The notes under the pieces: model-generated
Database searches by the model: none
What the model was told of the DNA's origin: nothing
What the model saw: only the letters and a program-made list of their open reading frames with translations
Position numbers and translations under genes: made by a program
In this document: positions 35,380-44,417 of the stretch, in pieces
How the letters are laid out: the number at the start of each line of letters is the position of its first letter
How positions within the stretch are numbered: the first letter of the stretch is position 1
Assembly (NCBI GenBank): GCA_050745265.1
Contig: JBOGKE010000034.1
Span: 1-64,000, forward strand
DNA: 64,000 nt
From: RH2-MAG17b sp050745265
GTDB taxonomy: Bacteria > Acidobacteriota > Terriglobia > UBA7540
Direction: 5' to 3'

Positions 35380-35735
35380 ACATGAAGGTGCGGGTGAGCT
35401 TCCGCTTCTTCGGCGAAAATCCGGCTGCGGCACCCCAGCCCCCGCACGGCGCGAGCGCCAGCGCTGCCCAAGGGCGTATTGTGCGAAGTGTGGACGTCGC
35501 CGATCGCCTCCCGCGGGGCTCCGGTCCTGGGGTTCCACTTCAGGCAATTAAGGATAGGGTCGGCGCGAACGGGTTAGCCATCATGGGCGCTTACGATCAG
35601 AAGCGAGCCGCCTACATGAAAACGGCCATCCAGCAACTCTACGCGGCGCGTGGTGTCACAGCGCGGGTATACGAAACCATTCGCCTCATTCCGCCCCACT
35701 CCGTCGCCGTGACCTTCGTCGTGACGAAGCAATGA
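35325..35735 (+). pseudogene. Displaced 3' part of the M56/TonB gene: end of TonB-C domain plus POTRA-like domain
   Basis: In the frame shifted by one base, VRHWRFKPGTRDGEPVAVNMKVRVSFRF completes the third TonB-C-like domain that breaks at 35322 in the main frame. A low-complexity link follows, then a POTRA-like domain: GRIVRSVDVADRLP, YMKTAIQQLYAARGVTARVYETIRLIPPHSVAVTFVV. A single inserted base near 35319-35324 would make one 879-codon gene (33097-35735). It may be a true mutation or an assembly error. Confidence 0.75.
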
Positions 35736-35839
35736 TTCAGATCCCATTCTCTGCCGCTCTCGCGCACCTCGAAGCGCCGGAAGGCGGCTTGTCCGAAGCG
35801 TCGACTTCAAGATTCGGGGACAGCGCGGCTCCGGATCTC

Positions 35840-36045
35840 AAATCCCAGTTTCGGCAATGGGCGAGCGGATGGGAGCACTCGGGCTTCACATTATGGGACC
35901 TTACGATCAGAGGGCGGCCGATAACGTAAGGGTCGCGATCACGCAAATGTAGGCGCGCGTCGGAGTCACCGCGAGCGTGTACGAATTCATCCGCCCTATT
36001 CCTCCCGGCTCGGTTGCGCTGACGTTTCATCGGCGACGCCGATAG
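35840..36045 (+). pseudogene. Decayed tandem duplicate of the POTRA-like tail
   Basis: The sequence translates, with an in-frame stop, as LGLHIMGPYDQRAADNVRVAITQM, stop, ARVGVTASVYEFIRPIPPGSVALTF. It parallels LAIMGAYDQKRAAYMKTAIQQL and ARGVTARVYETIRLIPPHSVAVTF of the preceding fragment. It is a diverged, inactivated copy of that domain immediately downstream. Confidence 0.7.
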
Positions 36046-36565
36046 ACGCGGGAAAAGCCGCGGTTGGCTAGCACTCTAGCCTAGCATGTGGAGCGAAACA
36101 GAAGATCGCGTTTTACCCTCCCTAACCCAGAGGTGCAAGAAAACATAGCGCATTAGAATCTGCTAATGCAAAACGAACCCAAAAACGAACCCACGCTTCT
36201 TTGAGGAATGGCGATAACACATTGATAACACAGCAGTAACTAGGGCTAGCGACAGGGCGCTGGAACCCAGATGTTGTTGAAATCACAACCAGTTCGTCAT
36301 TGCGGAATGGAGGCCGAAATCCGGCACCGTTCCGGCGCGGCGAAGCTCGACCGCGCTCGCCCGCGCCGGCTGCGAACGGCGTCTCACTCTCTCACGGTGT
36401 AGCAGGCGTCCCGGTTCCTGAGGTCCGCGGATCGTGTTCGTACCGCCGGAAAAACCGCGCTCCCGAACGACTCGGATTCGCGCTACCCACGGCACTGGCA
36501 ACACAGGCCGCGTGATATACTGGGGAGGAATTATCGAGAAGAACCGCGAAGGAGCCACAGAACGT
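36046..36565. other. Intergenic region upstream of the S41-like gene
   Basis: No gene is recognised. It is locally AT-richer than its surroundings. It holds a perfect 7-bp hairpin GCATTAG/CTAATGC (36150-36169) and the AACCC-AAAAACGAACCC direct repeat just after it. The hairpin does not extend into a tRNA cloverleaf. Confidence 0.4.
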
Positions 36566-37777
36566 ATGAGCAACCGGTTTCGCTACACCATGATCGGCAT
36601 CTCGCTGGTGCTGGTGTTCTACATCGTCATCGGCGCTGTGTTGGGCAGCGACACTTCCGCGAACGACCAGACCTACAAAGATCTTGGCGTTTACGAAGAA
36701 GTGCTCTCGCGCATTAACAGCGATTACGTCACCGAGCCCAACTTACAGAAGGTGACGAACGGCGCCATTCGCGGGCTGCTCGAGGCGCTCGACCCGTACA
36801 GCACTTACTTCACGCCCCAACAGTTCAAGGAATACACGGAGCATCCCGACGCGGGACCGGCGAGCGCCGGCGTTTTCGTCTCCAAGCGTTTCGGTTTCGC
36901 GACGGTCGTCTCTGTGCTGCCGGGAAGTCCCGCCGATAAGGCTGGCGTGCAGCCCGCAGACCTGATTGACCGCATCAATGACAAACCCGTGCGCGAACTC
37001 TCGGCGGTTCAGATCGAGCGCGAGCTCGAAGGGCAGCCGGGAACCAGCATCGACATCTGGGTTGTGGACCAGTCGCACAGCGCGCCGGAAAAAATCACGT
37101 TGAAGCGCGAGGTTCTGCAGTACCCTCCCCCGAGCGCGCAGATGACCGACGATCACACGGCCTACGTTCGCGTCGAGACTTTTAACCAGGGAAAATCGGA
37201 GCAGATCGCCTCGGCGGTCAAGGGGCTGGTGGCGCAAGGAGCGACCCGGATCGTGCTCGATCTCCGCGATTGTGCCGGCGGCTCGCCTGAGGAAGCCGTA
37301 AAGACCGCGAGCCTGTTCATCGACAAGGGGCTCATCACGTATACCTACGGCCAGCGCAGCCCGAGGAAAGATTTTATGGCGGAGCCGCAGGGAACGGCGT
37401 TCAACCAGCCGCTCGCGGTGCTCATCAATCGCGCCACCGCCGGACCTGCCGAGATTGTGGCGGACGCCGTCCTCTCCGACAAGCGCGGTGAAGTCGTCGG
37501 CGCGCCGAGCTTCGGCGTGGGCGTCGTACAGAAGGTCATTGCCGTGCCGGACGGTTCAGGGCTTCTTCTTTCGGTGGCGAAATACTATGGGCCGAACGGC
37601 AAAGCCATCGAAGGGAACGGAGTCACGCCGAATATTCTAGTGCCCGCTCCGGGCGAGGTGGTGATGAACGGAGGAGCGCTCGTCAAGCCTTCTCAATTCG
37701 GGACCAAGGACGATGTTCAGTTGCAGAAGGCGATTGACGTTCTGAGGCAGCAAACCGCCCCCGCCAAAGCCGCCTGA
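36566..37777 (+). CDS. S41 (CtpA/Prc)-like protein lacking the catalytic Ser-Lys dyad
   Basis: A 403-aa envelope protein with one N-terminal helix (residues 9-27), an S41 N-terminal helical part (YEEVLSRINSDYV ... LLEALDPYSTYFTPQQF), a PDZ domain (about 100-180), and the S41 core (YVRVETFNQG, IVLDLRDCAGGS). Where CtpA/Prc has S-A-S-A-S-E it reads T-A-G-P-A-E, and where it has F-G-K-G it reads F-G-V-G. Gly293 and Val318 thus replace the nucleophile Ser and the base Lys, with the same 25-residue spacing as in Prc (430/455). It is probably a non-proteolytic scaffold. Start ATG 36566 has GGAG upstream. A polysaccharide deacetylase gene follows. Confidence 0.88.
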   Translation: MSNRFRYTMIGISLVLVFYIVIGAVLGSDTSANDQTYKDLGVYEEVLSRINSDYVTEPNLQKVTNGAIRGLLEALDPYSTYFTPQQFKEYTEHPDAGPASAGVFVSKRFGFATVVSVLPGSPADKAGVQPADLIDRINDKPVRELSAVQIERELEGQPGTSIDIWVVDQSHSAPEKITLKREVLQYPPPSAQMTDDHTAYVRVETFNQGKSEQIASAVKGLVAQGATRIVLDLRDCAGGSPEEAVKTASLFIDKGLITYTYGQRSPRKDFMAEPQGTAFNQPLAVLINRATAGPAEIVADAVLSDKRGEVVGAPSFGVGVVQKVIAVPDGSGLLLSVAKYYGPNGKAIEGNGVTPNILVPAPGEVVMNGGALVKPSQFGTKDDVQLQKAIDVLRQQTAPAKAA

Positions 37778-37808
37778 CCGCCCGCGCTGAGCGCTGGGAC
37801 TCGGAGTG

Positions 37809-37850
37809 GTAGCTACGGTCAGCGCGTTTCTGACCGTGGGTTTTCGCTGT
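37809..37850. repeat. Half copy (F) of the GTAGCCACGG-family repeat
   Basis: GTAGCTACGGTCAG/CTGACCGTGG forms only the first hairpin of the family, followed by the TTTTCGC spacer. The second hairpin is replaced by a different GGCGGC palindrome (37864-37880). Confidence 0.55.
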
Positions 37851-37900
37851 AGCACCGCAACTCCGGCGGCCAGAGCCGCCGCCGCAATGATCCTGCCTGA

Positions 37901-39106
37901 ATGGTGAAACGCCGGAAGCGCCGAAAGCCCCTGAAGACGAAGCGGCGAACCATCGTCTTCTTCTTCGTGCTTGCGGCCATCATCGGCGCGGCGTTCTTTC
38001 TCTGGCGTAAGCGTCGCGTTCCGCCCCGGCACGTCCGCCGCGAAGTATCTCGTACCGTAACGCATCCGCATCCGATTTCACCTGAAACTCACGAGCGCTT
38101 CCGCGGCGCCGGCGCGCTCTTCCGCGCCACCATCGAGCGCGCAGGCGGCGGCGACGTGTGGGTCCGGCGAAGCGCCGGCGCAACTGCGTCTGACTTCAAC
38201 GTGCTGGTCGGCGCCCGCAGGTACACCGTCGTGGAGCGCGCCATCCTTGACGCCGCGCGCCAGGACGGGCTTCGCGTGCGGCAAACTGCTTCCCCGCCTC
38301 GCTCAGCCCAAACCGATTCTGTAACGCTGACGGCCTACCAGGCGAATCAGGCGCTCTGCCGCTGGACGATGCGCGAAGTGGCCGTGATTCCTCGCGTCTC
38401 CATTATCGTCGACGACCTCGGACAAAATCCGGCAGCCGCGCGGTCGCTTCTGCGGCTCGGTTCTCCTCTCACTTTTTCTGTCATGCCGCACCTCCCCTAT
38501 TCTCGCGAAACCGCGGAAGAAGCCCATCGGGACGGAATCGAGGTGATGCTCCATCTCCCGATGCAACCCCTCGATGATTCGGCGCCCGACGTGAGCGCCG
38601 GAGAGATCAAGACCGGCATGGGATCTGGCAAGGTCAACGCGATTGTCGCGAGCGCCCTCGCTTCGGTGCCCTACGTCGCCGGCGTCAACAACCACATGGG
38701 TTCGCGCGCCACGAGCGACCCGCGACTGATGGGCGAAGTGATGGCCGCGCTTGCGCCCCGCCATCTCTATTACATCGATAGCCGAACTATTGCGACTTCG
38801 GTCGCGCTCAAGGCGGCGCACCGCGCGGGCGTCCCCTCGTATTATCGCTCCGTCTTTTTGGATGATACGCGCACGGTTCCGTATACCCTCAATCAACTTC
38901 GCGAGCTCTGCCGCATTGCTGCTCGCAGCGGCGCCGCGATTGCGATCGGCCATCCCTATCCCACCACCATTGCCGCGCTCGCCCGGTTTCTCCCCACGCT
39001 CGAGCGTCAGGATATCCAGCTCGTGCGTGTTTCCGCGCTTCTGCGCCTGCCCGAAATCGCGCCCATCGAGTCCCGCCGCGCCCAACGCCTCGCCGGAATC
39101 AACTGA
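37901..39106 (+). CDS. Divergent polysaccharide deacetylase (YibQ-like)
   Basis: A 401-aa membrane-anchored protein: basic N-terminus, one helix (TIVFFFVLAAIIGAAFFLW), a spacer, then a PF04748-type domain. Motifs are VSIIVDDLGQN (metal Asp), LTFSVMPHLPYS, EVMLHLPMQP, GVNNHMGS and AIAIGHPYPTTI. The family is a NodB-like barrel with altered catalytic residues; its in vivo role is unknown, though it is commonly encoded beside S41 and M23 wall-enzyme genes, as here. Start ATG 37901. Confidence 0.9.
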   Translation: MVKRRKRRKPLKTKRRTIVFFFVLAAIIGAAFFLWRKRRVPPRHVRREVSRTVTHPHPISPETHERFRGAGALFRATIERAGGGDVWVRRSAGATASDFNVLVGARRYTVVERAILDAARQDGLRVRQTASPPRSAQTDSVTLTAYQANQALCRWTMREVAVIPRVSIIVDDLGQNPAAARSLLRLGSPLTFSVMPHLPYSRETAEEAHRDGIEVMLHLPMQPLDDSAPDVSAGEIKTGMGSGKVNAIVASALASVPYVAGVNNHMGSRATSDPRLMGEVMAALAPRHLYYIDSRTIATSVALKAAHRAGVPSYYRSVFLDDTRTVPYTLNQLRELCRIAARSGAAIAIGHPYPTTIAALARFLPTLERQDIQLVRVSALLRLPEIAPIESRRAQRLAGIN

Positions 39107-39148
39107 GACCACCGGGCCACTGCGCTCCGTCGAAAATCACCGGGGCTG

Positions 39149-39204
39149 GTCATTCCCGCGCAAGCGGGAATCCAGGCTTGCATCCCCGCGGCCGCCGGGG
39201 TGAC
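39149..39204. repeat. CATTCCCGC/GCGGGAATCC dispersed palindrome, copy 2
   Basis: GTCATTCCCGCGCAAGCGGG plus AATCCAGG matches 23381-23408, here followed by a second hairpin CATCCCCGCGGCCGCCGGGGTG and TGACGAT. Confidence 0.7.
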
Positions 39205-39371
39205 GATCGCGTTAGTTTTCATTTCTACGCGCGGGCCGCAGGCCCATGTGGCACGCAACGGACGGAGTGATCTCAGTTATCCGATCGATCACGCGCTGAA
39301 GTTGTGAAGTCGCGACCGGTTCGATCGGAAGACTTTTGCGGTACCATAGACGGTCCCGAAAGGAGGCGCCT

Positions 39372-40829
39372 GTGTTCAACACCGAGCCCAAGCTCTTGAT
39401 AATCGCGAAGCATCTTGCCTTCGTGATCCTGATCGCCACGGCGGCCGCGAGTCTCGCCACCGCGCAATTCCCCGGTATGCCGATGACTCCGGCTGAGCGC
39501 GCCCGCCGTGAGGCGCAGCAGCGCGCGACCGAAGCCGACCATCGTTACATGATGGACATCCTGCATCTCACCTCGCTGCGGCCGGGCGCGAATGGGAATA
39601 ACCCGCACGCCCCGAACGCCGACAATACGGATGAAGCCAAGGCGAATCCCTATCCCAATCTGCCCGACCCGCTCGTTTCCAACTCCGGCGTGCGCATCAC
39701 CACGCCCGAGCTCTGGTGGACGCTGCGCCGTCCGGAGATTGAACAGGATTTCGATCGCGACATTTACGGGTACGTGCCGCGTAACATGCCCAAGGTGACG
39801 TGGACGGTCGTCCGCGTGGAGCACGGTCAAAGCGGCGATGTGCCGACCGTGACGAAGCACCTCACCGGGCGCGTGGATAACTCGCTCGACCCGGCGATTA
39901 CGGTCGACATCCCGCTTACGCTCACGCTTCCCGCGGACGCCAGCGGACCGGTGCCGGTCCTGATTCATTTTGGTTTCGATTTCAGTCCCGCCATGATGAA
40001 AGCCTTTCAGGCGGCGCTGAAGGCTCGCGGCGTCAAGCTTCCGCCGGCACCCAAAGGACCGAGCTGGCAGCAGCAGTTGCTGGATGCCGATTGGGGCTAT
40101 GCGGTCCTGACTCCGACGAGCGTCCAGGCCGATAACGGCGCCGGATTGCGCAGCGGCATTATCGGCCTCGTGAATCGCGGCCAGCCGCGGCGTCCGGAAG
40201 AATGGGGATCATTGCGCGCGTGGGCCTGGGGCGCGAGCCGCGCGCTCGACTATCTCGAAACCGATCCCACGGTCAATGCGAAAGAGGTCGCTATCGAAGG
40301 CCTCTCGCGCTACGGCAAAGCGGCGCTCGTGACCATGGCGTACGACCAGCGCTTCGCGATCGGGCTCATCGGATCGTCGGGCAAGGGCGGCGCTGCGTTG
40401 TATCGCCGCCATTTTGGCGAGGAGATGGGAAATCTCGCGGGCTCGGGCGAATACCATTGGTTCGCCGGCAGCTTCCTCAAATACGACGCGAAGCTGAATG
40501 CGAGCGACCTGCCGGTGGACTCGCATGAACTGATCGCGATGTGCGCGCCCCGCCCCGTGTTCATCAGTTATGGCTCTCCCGCTGTTGAAGGCAACTGGGT
40601 GGATTCGCGCGGCTCGTATATGGCCGCGGTCGCCGCGGGATCTGTGTACCAACTCCTCGGCAAACGCGGCCTGCCCAGCGCCGCCATGCCGCCGCTCGGA
40701 ACCACGTTGCTGGCGGGCGACATCGGCTGGCGGCAGCACCATGGCGGCCACACGGATATCCCCAACTGGCCGGCCTTTATGAAATTTGCGAGTAGGTACA
40801 TCAAGGCGCCGCCGCGCGTGAAACACTAA
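39372..40829 (+). CDS. CE15-type glucuronoyl esterase-like hydrolase, exported
   Basis: A 485-aa alpha/beta hydrolase with a Sec signal peptide (HLAFVILIATAAASLATA). The nucleophile motif is EGLSRYGKAAL, corresponding to the GCSRNGKGA signature of CE15 esterases. Supporting blocks are LIGSSGKGGAALYRR, GEYHWFAGSF, CAPRPVFISYGSP, and a late HHGGHTD with the catalytic His. CE15 enzymes cleave the ester between glucuronoxylan and lignin alcohols, fitting a plant-debris degrader. Start GTG 39372 is set by AGGAGG at 39361-39366. It stands alone. Confidence 0.87.
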   Translation: MFNTEPKLLIIAKHLAFVILIATAAASLATAQFPGMPMTPAERARREAQQRATEADHRYMMDILHLTSLRPGANGNNPHAPNADNTDEAKANPYPNLPDPLVSNSGVRITTPELWWTLRRPEIEQDFDRDIYGYVPRNMPKVTWTVVRVEHGQSGDVPTVTKHLTGRVDNSLDPAITVDIPLTLTLPADASGPVPVLIHFGFDFSPAMMKAFQAALKARGVKLPPAPKGPSWQQQLLDADWGYAVLTPTSVQADNGAGLRSGIIGLVNRGQPRRPEEWGSLRAWAWGASRALDYLETDPTVNAKEVAIEGLSRYGKAALVTMAYDQRFAIGLIGSSGKGGAALYRRHFGEEMGNLAGSGEYHWFAGSFLKYDAKLNASDLPVDSHELIAMCAPRPVFISYGSPAVEGNWVDSRGSYMAAVAAGSVYQLLGKRGLPSAAMPPLGTTLLAGDIGWRQHHGGHTDIPNWPAFMKFASRYIKAPPRVKH

Positions 40830-40932
40830 GCGAGGCGGGCGTCGAACTGCGCGGATGAGACGGGCGCCCAGGCCGGCGAAGCCAGCTCGCGCTGATCTCG
40901 TCGATTCGGTGCATCTCACTTGTAATCTTTTC

Positions 40933-43900
40933 TTATGCCGCGGGGGATGTTTGGTCGTCGCCGGGAGGCGTGCTCGCGGGCGGAGGCGATTGCGTGGCCG
41001 CGCCGTGGCATTTCTTGTACTTTTTTCCACTGCCGCAGGGGCAGGGATCATTGCGGCCGATCTTCTCGCGCCGGATGACCTGCTGCGGCTTTTCCAACGC
41101 GCCCGCGCCAACCATTCGCATCTCGGCCTGCTCACGCCGCTTGCGGCGCTGATACTCGCGAATCATCGCTTCTTCCTCTTCGGGCGTTCGCAGCAGGAAC
41201 AGGTAGCGCAGCGACTCATCTTCGATGCGATCCATCAGCGCCTCGAACATGTCGTACGACTCGCGCTTGTATTCGACGAGCGGATCGCGCTGGCCGTACC
41301 CGCGAAGGCCAATGCCTTCCTTCAGGTGGTCCATCGCCAGCAAATGATCTTTCCATTGCGAGTCCACCACCTGCAGCATGATCATGCGCTCGTGGACGCG
41401 CATTCGTTCCGAGCCCCACACCGTCTCGCGCTCGTCGTAGCGCTCGCGAACCACGTTCCGCAGCTCCTCGGTGAGCCCCTCGGGATTCTTCGGATCAAAC
41501 ACCAATTCGCGCTTGCGCAGGTCCACGCCAAAGCGGTTCCAGAATTCGCTCTTTAAGCCTTCCTGATTCCATTCGGCCGCTTTGTCTTTGGGGCAGAAAG
41601 TTTCCACCAGCCATGCAACGACGCGGTCGGCCGCCTCGAGCGAATATTCCTGCTGGTCCTGGCCTTCCAGCAGCTCCTTGCGCCGGCCGTAGATGGTCTC
41701 GCGCTGCTTGTTCATCACATCGTCATACTCGAGCAAGTGCTTGCGCGATTCGAAGTTCTGCGCTTCAACCGATTTCTGGGCCGCTTTGATGCGCTTGGTA
41801 ATAAGGCCGCTCTCGATGGGAACGCCCTCTTCCATTCCCAGGCGGTGCATGATCTTCGAGATGCGCTCGCCGGCGAAAATGCGCAGCAGATCGTCTTCGA
41901 GCGAAAGGTAGAAGCGCGAGGAGCCGGGATCGCCCTGCCGGCCGGCGCGTCCGCGCAACTGATTATCGATGCGGCGCGCCTCGTGGCGCTCGGTGCCGAG
42001 AATGTGGAGACCGCCGAGCTCGACGACGCGGTCGTGTTCGGCATCCGTGATCGTTTTGAAACGCTTCTGGAATTCGGACCAGCTTGCGCGCCAGCGCTCG
42101 TAGTCCTTGGTGTAGGCCTCAAAAATTTCCTCGCCCGACCCGGACGCCGGCAGCTCGGGCGGCTCGGGATCGATCCCCTGCTCGCGATACTTCTCCGGCG
42201 ACTTGCGAAACTCCTCGCGCGCCATGAACTCCGGGTTGCCGCCGAGCAGGATGTCGGTGCCGCGTCCGGCCATGTTGGTCGAAACCGTCACTGCGCCAAT
42301 CCGGCCCGCCTGCGCCACGATCAGCGCTTCTTTCTCGTGCTGTTTGGCGTTGAGGATGAAGTGCTTCATCTCCTTCTCCTCGAGCACCTCCACGAAGCGC
42401 CGCGGCGCGCAGGCGACTTCGACAAGGTAGTCCAGGACGGGAAGCACTTTGTCCGCCGCGCCATTTTTCTTGCCGTCGCTCGCGCCCGCCCACTTCACCA
42501 GATCCAGAATGCCAGACGCGACCGCTTCGTCAGGATCGCCCGCGACGGCCTTCTTGCTGTTCTTCAGCAGCGCATCGAGGAAGGCGCCCCTCGCTCCGTT
42601 GGGCGCCGCCGATGCCAGCGACTGGAATGCGCGCTGGCCCATCGTTTTCCGCGCCGCGCTGGGCGTCACGCCCGCCCGGATCAGCCACTCCATCGCCGAA
42701 CTATGGCGCTCCGCCAGCTCACTGGCCCATTTGAATAGCTTGGCGCCGTCCAGCCCGGCGGTCTTCAGGAACTCCTGCAGACGCGCAGGAAACAGGCCGG
42801 TCTTCCGCAATTGCGCGCTGAGCCGCTCGGATTTTTCAATAGCGATCGTGCCCACCAGCACCGGCTGACCGCGCAGAAAACATTCTTTGATCTCCTCGAT
42901 CGCCGCGCTGAACTTTTCACGCTCCGTCCGGTAGACGACGTCGGGGTTCTCGATGCGGATGAGGGTGCGGTTGGTGGGAACCACAACGACTTCGAGCTCG
43001 TAGATCTTCTCGAATTCTGCCGCCTCTGTTTCCGCCGTCCCGGTCATGCCGGCGAGCTTGTCGTACATGCGAAAATAATTCTGAAACGTGATGGTGGCGA
43101 GGGTCTGGTTCTCTTTCTCGATTTTCACGCCCTCTTTGGCTTCGATCGCCTGGTGCAGACCATCGCTCCAGCGGCGGCCCGGCATCAGCCGTCCCGTGAA
43201 CTCATCCACGATGATGACTTCGCCGTCTTTCACCACGTAGTCGCGGTCGCGCTTGAAGAGCGCGTGGGCGCGAATCGCCTGATAAACGTGGTGGATGTAA
43301 TCGGCGTTGGTGGGGTCGTAAAGGTTCTCGATGTTGAGCGCCTTTTCCGCTTTCTCGACGCCGGGCTCGGTGATGCTCGCGGTGCGCAACTTTTCGTCGA
43401 CGTCATAATCGGCGCCCTCGGTCAGTAGCGGAATGATCTTGTCGATCTTGTAGTACTTGTCAATCGATTCTTCGGACGAGCCGGAAATGATCAGAGGCGT
43501 GCGGGCCTCATCGATCAGGATCGAATCCACTTCATCAACGATGGCAAAATTGTGCCCGCGTTGCACGCAATCTGACAACTCGAATTTCATATTGTCGCGC
43601 AGGTAATCGAAGCCGAATTCGTTGTTCGTGCCGTAGGTGACGTCGGCGCCGTAGGCCGCGCGGCGCTCCGCGTCGTCAAGATCGTGCGTGATCACGCCCA
43701 CGCTGAGCCCGAGCATCCGGTAGATGGGCCCCATCCACGCCGCATCGCGCCGGGCGAGGTAATCGTTAACGGTCACGACGTGCGCGCCCTTGCCTTCGAG
43801 CGAGTTCAGGTAGACGGGCAGCGTCGCCACCAGCGTCTTGCCCTCGCCGGTTTTCATCTCGGCGATGGTGCCTTCGTGAAGCACCATGCCGCCGATCAAC

Positions 43901-44169
43901 TGCACGTCGAAGTGGCGCATACTTAAGGCGCGGCGGCCTACCTCGCGGCACACCGCGAACGCTTCGGGCAGCAGATCCTCGGTGGTCTCCCCGGCCGCGA
44001 TCCGCTGCCTGAATTCGGCCGTCTTCACGGCAAATTCCGCGTCGGCGAGCTTCATCATTTCGGGCTCAAGAACGTTGATATCCCCGACGCCCGCCTCGAG
44101 ACGCTTCAGCTCGCGGTCGTTCTTGGTGCCGATGACCTTGCCTAGCGCAATCTGGAAAAAATCACCCAT
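40933..44169 (-). CDS. secA: Preprotein translocase ATPase SecA with a ~140-residue insertion
   Basis: The motor of the Sec export channel. At 1078 aa it is longer than usual. It has MKTGEGKTLVATLP (Walker A), TYGTNNEFGFDYLRDNM, VDEVDSILIDEARTPLIISG, IDNQLRGRAGRQGDPG and a C-terminal zinc motif CPCGSGKKYKKCH. Between IAIEKSERLSAQLRKTG and MKHFILNAKQHEKEA, normally only a few residues apart, lies an extra segment (about 42370-42793) with helical content (FKWASELAERHSSAMEWL, VLPVLDYLVEVA). Start ATG 44169. It is monocistronic and essential by role. Confidence 0.97.
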   Translation of the reverse strand: MGDFFQIALGKVIGTKNDRELKRLEAGVGDINVLEPEMMKLADAEFAVKTAEFRQRIAAGETTEDLLPEAFAVCREVGRRALSMRHFDVQLIGGMVLHEGTIAEMKTGEGKTLVATLPVYLNSLEGKGAHVVTVNDYLARRDAAWMGPIYRMLGLSVGVITHDLDDAERRAAYGADVTYGTNNEFGFDYLRDNMKFELSDCVQRGHNFAIVDEVDSILIDEARTPLIISGSSEESIDKYYKIDKIIPLLTEGADYDVDEKLRTASITEPGVEKAEKALNIENLYDPTNADYIHHVYQAIRAHALFKRDRDYVVKDGEVIIVDEFTGRLMPGRRWSDGLHQAIEAKEGVKIEKENQTLATITFQNYFRMYDKLAGMTGTAETEAAEFEKIYELEVVVVPTNRTLIRIENPDVVYRTEREKFSAAIEEIKECFLRGQPVLVGTIAIEKSERLSAQLRKTGLFPARLQEFLKTAGLDGAKLFKWASELAERHSSAMEWLIRAGVTPSAARKTMGQRAFQSLASAAPNGARGAFLDALLKNSKKAVAGDPDEAVASGILDLVKWAGASDGKKNGAADKVLPVLDYLVEVACAPRRFVEVLEEKEMKHFILNAKQHEKEALIVAQAGRIGAVTVSTNMAGRGTDILLGGNPEFMAREEFRKSPEKYREQGIDPEPPELPASGSGEEIFEAYTKDYERWRASWSEFQKRFKTITDAEHDRVVELGGLHILGTERHEARRIDNQLRGRAGRQGDPGSSRFYLSLEDDLLRIFAGERISKIMHRLGMEEGVPIESGLITKRIKAAQKSVEAQNFESRKHLLEYDDVMNKQRETIYGRRKELLEGQDQQEYSLEAADRVVAWLVETFCPKDKAAEWNQEGLKSEFWNRFGVDLRKRELVFDPKNPEGLTEELRNVVRERYDERETVWGSERMRVHERMIMLQVVDSQWKDHLLAMDHLKEGIGLRGYGQRDPLVEYKRESYDMFEALMDRIEDESLRYLFLLRTPEEEEAMIREYQRRKRREQAEMRMVGAGALEKPQQVIRREKIGRNDPCPCGSGKKYKKCHGAATQSPPPASTPPGDDQTSPAA

Positions 44170-44417
44170 AAATAGTCACATGGACTGGAAAACTCGCAAG
44201 CCGCTCCGGCCCGGCGGCTAGAGGGCCGCCGTCGACAGCATGGAGAGACAGGACGCGCAACTCCTCTTCAGCCCCGGGTGGCAAAAGAACCTCATTTTTA
44301 TTCTAGGTGGCCCGCTCCTGATTAGCAAGGGAATGTGCGCTCAACCGGTAATACCTCAGTTTCGGGCGCGTAGAGGCGGCTTTCTGCCGCCATTTTTCGT
44401 TGCGGGGCAATCCGCCG
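44170..44417. other. Intergenic gap upstream of secA
   Basis: No gene is seen. A GAGGCGGCTTTCTGCCGCC hairpin (44372-44390) followed by TTTTTCG could act as a terminator for the Nudix gene transcript, which reads towards it. Confidence 0.35.

Noticed and set aside
35732..35929. Plus-strand 65-codon frame after the M56/TonB gene as a new small gene
   Set aside because: Another frame of the same stretch clearly parallels the preceding POTRA-like domain, so it is better explained as a decayed duplicate.
36150..36169. GCATTAG/CTAATGC hairpin as a possible tRNA arm
   Set aside because: No T-loop, D-arm or acceptor stem can be paired around it.
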